Made by a program: the position numbers and the translations under genes. Below the pieces are notes generated by a model. It made no database searches, was not told the DNA's origin, and worked only from the letters and a program-made list of their open reading frames with translations. A DNA stretch of 10,600 nucleotides, taken from Candidatus Moraniibacteriota bacterium (lineage in GTDB: Bacteria > Patescibacteriota > Minisyncoccia > Moranbacterales > UBA9337). Positions 7,846-10,600 of this stretch are shown piece by piece; position 1 is the first letter of the stretch; every line of letters begins with the position of its first letter. The stretch is from contig JAGYNK010000109.1 of assembly GCA_018400055.1 (NCBI GenBank), positions 1 to 10,600 on the forward strand. Direction: 5' to 3'.

Positions 7846-7907
7846 AAACTTTTTATTTATTTGAATTTAAGGTCAAGCTTTTAAAAGCGCGCCTGTCCAA
7901 AATTAAT

Positions 7908-8324
7908 TTATCTTTTTTTATTATTTTTTCCCCGACTATCAAGCATTTCAGCTAATACTCTGATTTCTTCAGGAGTTATTTTATTACTTGCATCATTTTC
8001 TATTCCAGTTTTTTTATTTTTGGCCACGCTTTTTTTTCCTTCGGAGTTTTCTCTTTCCCAATAATAAGTTTTGGGACGAAAAACAAATCTGATCCCCGCT
8101 ATGACAAAACTTATAAGGGACTGTTTATAAGGGCGGTAAAAGGCAAAAGCGACAAAAACCAGAGTTATGGGAATGGCAAAGATAAAGAAAGCGGCCTTAT
8201 CCAAAGCGTTCCATAAAATAAGCAACAGAACGCCTAAAACAAAAAGCCACAGTAACTGCTTACCCGTAAAGGGACCGACTATTTTGTCTTCCACATTGAT
8301 AAATTGAGGAACGTTGAATAACAT
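7908..8324 (-). CDS. prgI: PrgI-family membrane protein of type IV secretion-like system
   Basis: The 138-residue protein begins MLFNVPQFINVEDKIVGPFT, the amino-terminal signature of the PrgI family (short beta-like stretch, then GK/Q-LL entering the first helix). Two adjacent helices follow at about 23-40 and 43-62, then a basic amphipathic segment (63-82) and the conserved YRPYKQ and RPKTYYW motifs (63-68, 83-89). The tail (92-138) is hydrophilic, Lys/Asn/Glu-rich and probably cytoplasmic. In Gram-positive conjugation systems PrgI is a small inner-membrane component that works beside the VirB6-like channel and the VirB4 ATPase, which matches the genes around it. The start at 8324 is fixed by the family signature; only 11 nt separate it from a perfect hairpin of repeat copy B, and no Shine-Dalgarno is evident. 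Family assignment is firm; exact function in this system is inferred. Confidence 0.9.
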   Translation of the reverse strand: MLFNVPQFINVEDKIVGPFTGKQLLWLFVLGVLLLILWNALDKAAFFIFAIPITLVFVAFAFYRPYKQSLISFVIAGIRFVFRPKTYYWERENSEGKKSVAKNKKTGIENDASNKITPEEIRVLAEMLDSRGKNNKKR

Positions 8325-8331
8325 ATTTGTT

Positions 8332-8488
8332 TGTCATTCCATAATTTTTTCTGGAAGAAAAAATTATGGAATCTAGAGTTTATTAAAATCTTATGCGTGA
8401 GATAATTTAAAGCGTAGATTCCGGATAAATTTTTTCGTGTTCCGCCCAAGGCGGATAAGCGTTTCAAAATTTTCCGGAATAGCATAAG
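8332..8488. repeat. Palindromic repeat element, copy B (157 bp)
   Basis: The left end TGTCATTCC (8332-8340 region) matches the terminus of copy A. The right part 8415-8480 is the reverse complement of 5013-5078 of copy A at 58 of 66 positions without gaps, including the hairpin TCCGCC-CAA-GGCGGA (8441-8455). The core 8368-8427, by contrast, aligns with copy A in the same orientation. The element fills the junction between the 340-residue protein and prgI. Its right end, GGAATAGCATAAG, recurs in copy C. It encodes no transposase. Confidence 0.8.
8336..8372. promoter_or_regulatory. Perfect 16-bp hairpin just upstream of the PrgI start
   Basis: ATTCCATAATTTTTTC and its exact reverse complement flank the 5-nt loop TGGAA. 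On the minus-strand transcript the stem ends 11 nt before the PrgI ATG, so it could shield the 5' end of a processed mRNA or limit ribosome access. No U-run follows, which argues against an intrinsic terminator. It is the left arm of repeat copy B, so any regulatory role is an inference from position alone. Confidence 0.55.
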
Positions 8489-8495
8489 AGCGTTT

Positions 8496-9518
8496 TTAAA
8501 AATCTTCTTTTAAATTAATGATGTTCTTCTTAGGTCTTGATTTTTCTTCCGAATCATCATCTTTCATTCCCGTAGGATAAATTTGATATTGGCGGTAATT
8601 CATATTTTTATCGGGAGCTTTCTCTTTTTTCTCAGCTTCAAATGTTTGAGGAGATGAAAAATGAAAATTATCAGCATTATTGCCAATCGGATGCTCGTTT
8701 TGCTTTTGGGAGGATAAATTAATATTTTCATTTTTCACTTTTCGGCTAATAGAATGCAAGTGATTCGTTGATGATTGACTACTTTCTTCCGTTATGGGAA
8801 ATATCACTCTTTGTTTTTTAGCATTAATAGCTAAAGGAATATGGTTATCCAGCGATTTTAAAATGAGCGATAGTTTTTGCAATTCTTGAGGGCTTAATTT
8901 TCTGGCATTGCTTCCATGAAACAAGTAATGGCTTTTTTCCATAGTTCCGCGGTTTTCCGTTCCTGTGGTTTGGCGATAATCGGTAATCCAGTTTCTAATA
9001 GAGGGTTTAACCGGATGAGGAAAAATTTCCAGTTTTATATCATTATCAGAAATTTTTTGGTTGCCTAAATCGGGATATCTTTTCAGTGCTTCAAGAATGG
9101 GGAGTTTAACGATGTTTTCATCTCTTTCATCACGACGAGTATGATTTTCCTCAGTTTTAATTTTCTTATTAATTATTTTTTCCTTGATGTGCTCAACTAT
9201 GCTTTGAGCTTTAACTGAATCAATGCCTAATTTTTCCGACAATAACTGCGGGAAACGATCTAATCCTATTTCTCCGAAATAATAACTTCTAATTATTCTG
9301 GAAATATGGGATATTTGGGGCAATTCCAGATTAAAAATTTGCTTTATGTTTTTTATTTCTTCCGATGTTTCCTCGGCGGAAAGTTTGTTTTTCGTATCTT
9401 GAGGCAATGCGTCAAATTTTTCCCAACGATACAGAAACTCTTCCTCTGTTTCATTTTCCGAAACGGGAACTACCACCGGAGAAAAACTGGAAAAACTTTT
9501 TGTTGTTTCTTCAAGCAT
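8496..9518 (-). CDS. Conserved CPR-type soluble protein of unknown function in secretion-like cluster
   Basis: I do not recognise a named family for this 340-residue protein. It has no signal peptide or membrane helix. Three regions are visible: a helical amino-terminal part (about 36-118) with LPQISHISRIIRSYYFGEIG and SEKLGIDSVKAQSIVEHI, resembling the small helical region I recall in other Parcubacteria proteins beside such loci; a central domain (about 137-242) with LEALKRYPDLGNQKI, PHPVKPSIRNWITDYR and KLSPQELQKLSLILKSL; and a low-complexity Ser/Asn/Gln/Lys tail (about 246-340) ending RPKKNIINLKEDF. The ordered part plus disordered tail would suit a cytoplasmic adaptor or assembly factor; that is inference. 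It lies between the VirB6-like gene and prgI, with repeat copies C and B occupying the junctions on either side. Start at 9518 is the first Met; no Shine-Dalgarno is seen. Confidence 0.75.
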   Translation of the reverse strand: MLEETTKSFSSFSPVVVPVSENETEEEFLYRWEKFDALPQDTKNKLSAEETSEEIKNIKQIFNLELPQISHISRIIRSYYFGEIGLDRFPQLLSEKLGIDSVKAQSIVEHIKEKIINKKIKTEENHTRRDERDENIVKLPILEALKRYPDLGNQKISDNDIKLEIFPHPVKPSIRNWITDYRQTTGTENRGTMEKSHYLFHGSNARKLSPQELQKLSLILKSLDNHIPLAINAKKQRVIFPITEESSQSSTNHLHSISRKVKNENINLSSQKQNEHPIGNNADNFHFSSPQTFEAEKKEKAPDKNMNYRQYQIYPTGMKDDDSEEKSRPKKNIINLKEDF

Positions 9519-9536
9519 AAATATTATTACTTATTT

Positions 9537-9587
9537 ATCATTCCGGATTTTTTCTGGAAGAAAAAATATCCGGAATAGCATAAGGCG
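9537..9587. repeat. Short palindromic repeat, copy C (hairpin plus right terminus)
   Basis: ATTCCGGATTTTTTC (9540-9554) pairs with the segment ending at 9576 around the same TGGAA loop as copy B, with a 2-nt bulge. It is followed by AGCATAAGGCG, which matches the right terminus of copy B (8481-8490, one base shorter). Stretch 9556-9576 is also the exact reverse complement of 5119-5139 in copy A. It lies between the VirB6-like stop (9620) and the 340-residue protein start (9518). Confidence 0.8.
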
Positions 9588-9619
9588 AAACTGTGAATAC
9601 TACTAGGGATTTTTAAAAA

Positions 9620-10600
9620 TTAAATCTTATATCCTCTCTTTCTCCAATCTAGCCTGTCTTTCATACTCATATCCTCAGCTACTTTTGTAATGAAATTAGA
9701 ATCTTCATCTGGTCCTCCGGGAGCTTTATTAAGCAAGAAAAAATCATGGAATTCTTGCTTGTCAAGTAAGTCCTTCTGTTTAGCTAAATTTTCGGCGGAA
9801 AGTTTTTCTAAATGATCACTATAGATTTCTTTTTTAGATTTAGTAATTTCACCAAATTTTTTACTATTCTTACCATATTTTCCATAATTTTTATCGTGTT
9901 CAATCAGGATATTTATATTGTTATCTGCTTTGACTCTACCTCTAATAATCTCTTGAATCATTTTGGTTTTATTCTCATCAACATTTTTTCCATCTTTTAT
10001 AACTGATGCTTCTATAACTCTATTTAAACTTTTTCCGTCTTTTATTATATCTCTGGTTATTTCTTTTGGAGTTTTATCTATAATTTTTTTCTTAAAATCA
10101 TCATCATTTCCTGATGCTTGCAAGGCTTTTTCAAATCTGTCAATATTATTAATTAATCCTTGCTCGGCCATATTAAGAGCACTCGCTTTTCTGGTTATTT
10201 CATCATTAGATCCAAGATCTTTTTCTAACTGGGAAGCGCTAACTCCCAGTTTTTTATTTTCATCCGCTTTTTCACGCACTCGTTTATCTTTTGCTCTGAC
10301 ACCCGCCGCTTTCCAGCCGCTTGAACCACTAGAAGCAAAACCGGCTATTTTGGCTTCTCTTTCATCGGTTCTTTTTCCTCTTTCTACTTTACCGGAGAAT
10401 AGTCTCGCTTGAGTTTTGGGAATGCGGATGCCTTTTCTTTCATCCCAAGCTTTTTTCACTCCCCCCGGAACTCCTGTGGCAACGGCTGCCCTTACTGGGA
10501 TTTTTGCAAACCAATTGCGCGCGCCGGTGGCTTTTCCCACTAACCAGTCAGCTCCCATGATGCCCATTTTCTGAGTAGAAATAATGCCCGCCCAAAGAAT
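9620..10600 (-). CDS. Cytoplasmic C-terminal tail of a large membrane protein, 5' end outside window; probable VirB6/TrbL-like
   Basis: The frame is open to the window edge: eleven more codons (ILWAGIISTQK) precede the first internal Met at 10567, so that Met is unlikely to be the real start. About 326 codons are visible. The first residues are hydrophobic, as at the end of a membrane helix; then follow a basic Gly/Ala-rich segment (VGKATGARNWFAKIPVRAAV), a Lys/Arg/Glu-rich stretch and a long helical hydrophilic tail with little hydrophobic content. VirB6/TrbL-like polytopic proteins of CPR loci often carry such soluble basic tails after the membrane part, and this gene is the first visible one in a PrgI/VirB4 cluster, so I infer the channel subunit. 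The membrane part is not seen, so the family is not proven. The stop is TAA. Downstream junction holds repeat copy C. Confidence 0.65.
   Translation of the reverse strand: MLWAGIISTQKMGIMGADWLVGKATGARNWFAKIPVRAAVATGVPGGVKKAWDERKGIRIPKTQARLFSGKVERGKRTDEREAKIAGFASSGSSGWKAAGVRAKDKRVREKADENKKLGVSASQLEKDLGSNDEITRKASALNMAEQGLINNIDRFEKALQASGNDDDFKKKIIDKTPKEITRDIIKDGKSLNRVIEASVIKDGKNVDENKTKMIQEIIRGRVKADNNINILIEHDKNYGKYGKNSKKFGEITKSKKEIYSDHLEKLSAENLAKQKDLLDKQEFHDFFLLNKAPGGPDEDSNFITKVAEDMSMKDRLDWRKRGYKI

Noticed and set aside
7877..7888. 12-bp palindrome GCTTTTAAAAGC between prgI and the VirB4 amino-terminal gene
   Set aside because: It is short, AT-rich and has no loop or T-run; such palindromes are expected by chance in AT-rich DNA.
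8279..8485. 68-codon minus-strand frame overlapping the PrgI start
   Set aside because: It is a translation of repeat copy B running into prgI in another frame; no protein signature.
8336..9576. Hairpins of repeat copies B and C as intrinsic terminators
   Set aside because: Neither is followed by a T-run on the transcribed strand (GACAAACAAATATG and GATAAATAAG follow), and downstream genes continue on the same strand.
9963..10412. 149-codon plus-strand frame rich in Ser, Leu and Phe
   Set aside because: It is antisense to the Lys/Glu-rich tail gene; its composition is what the complement of such codons gives, and nothing about it looks like a protein family.
1..10600. Recoded UGA, as in Gracilibacteria or Absconditabacteria
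   Set aside because: Long frames are intact with the standard code, tryptophans use TGG, and the CPBP-like gene ends naturally at TGA.
1..10600. CRISPR array, tRNA or insertion sequence
   Set aside because: No regularly spaced direct repeats, no cloverleaf-like segment and no transposase frame could be found; the only repeats are the palindromic family described.

Overview
The window is AT-rich bacterial DNA. Every gene I can support lies on the minus strand, so transcription runs from position 10600 towards 1. Gene content points to a Candidate Phyla Radiation (Patescibacteria, Parcubacteria-like) genome: a PrgI-family protein, a VirB4/TraC ATPase carried as two separate genes, a very large Ig-like surface protein, a membrane-anchored TolB-like propeller, and several lineage-specific unknowns. 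The standard genetic code fits: Trp is TGG, one gene ends in TGA, and the 950- and 606-codon frames contain no internal TGA. The lineage assignment is inference from gene families remembered, not from a search.

Layout in transcription order: (1) 10600-9620, the cytoplasmic tail of a 5'-truncated protein, probably the VirB6/TrbL-like channel subunit; (2) 9518-8496, a 340-residue soluble protein of unknown function; (3) 8324-7908, PrgI-family two-helix membrane protein; (4) 7845-7159, VirB4/TraC amino-terminal domain as its own gene; (5) 7041-5221, VirB4/TraC ATPase; (6) 4974-4318, a CPBP-like membrane protein that has lost its catalytic residues; (7) 4269-1417, a 950-residue exported, C-terminally anchored protein with Ig/PKD-like modules, calcium-binding motifs and a cysteine-rich block; (8) 1309-134, a single-pass membrane protein with an external TolB-like beta-propeller; (9) 112-1, the first 37 codons of an exported protein cut by the window edge, whose start resembles small VirB2/TrbC-like pilin-type proteins.

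Taken together this looks like a stripped-down type IV secretion-like envelope machine: channel (VirB6-like and PrgI), motor (split VirB4), surface-exposed structural or adhesive parts (950-residue protein and propeller) and a possible pilin. No relaxase, coupling protein (VirD4) or outer-membrane core (VirB7/9/10) is visible, so it may be a secretion, DNA-uptake or cell-contact apparatus rather than a conjugation system; genes outside the window could change this.

Three gene junctions carry members of one palindromic repeat family: a 204-bp element with perfect 14-bp terminal inverted repeats (5008-5211), a 157-bp relative (8332-8488) and a short one (9537-9587). The copies are mosaics: between the first two, the arm is inverted while the core keeps its orientation, and the third looks like an internal deletion of the second. 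No intergenic stretch exceeds 300 bases. I saw no tRNA, rRNA, CRISPR array, insertion sequence or convincing promoter or terminator.
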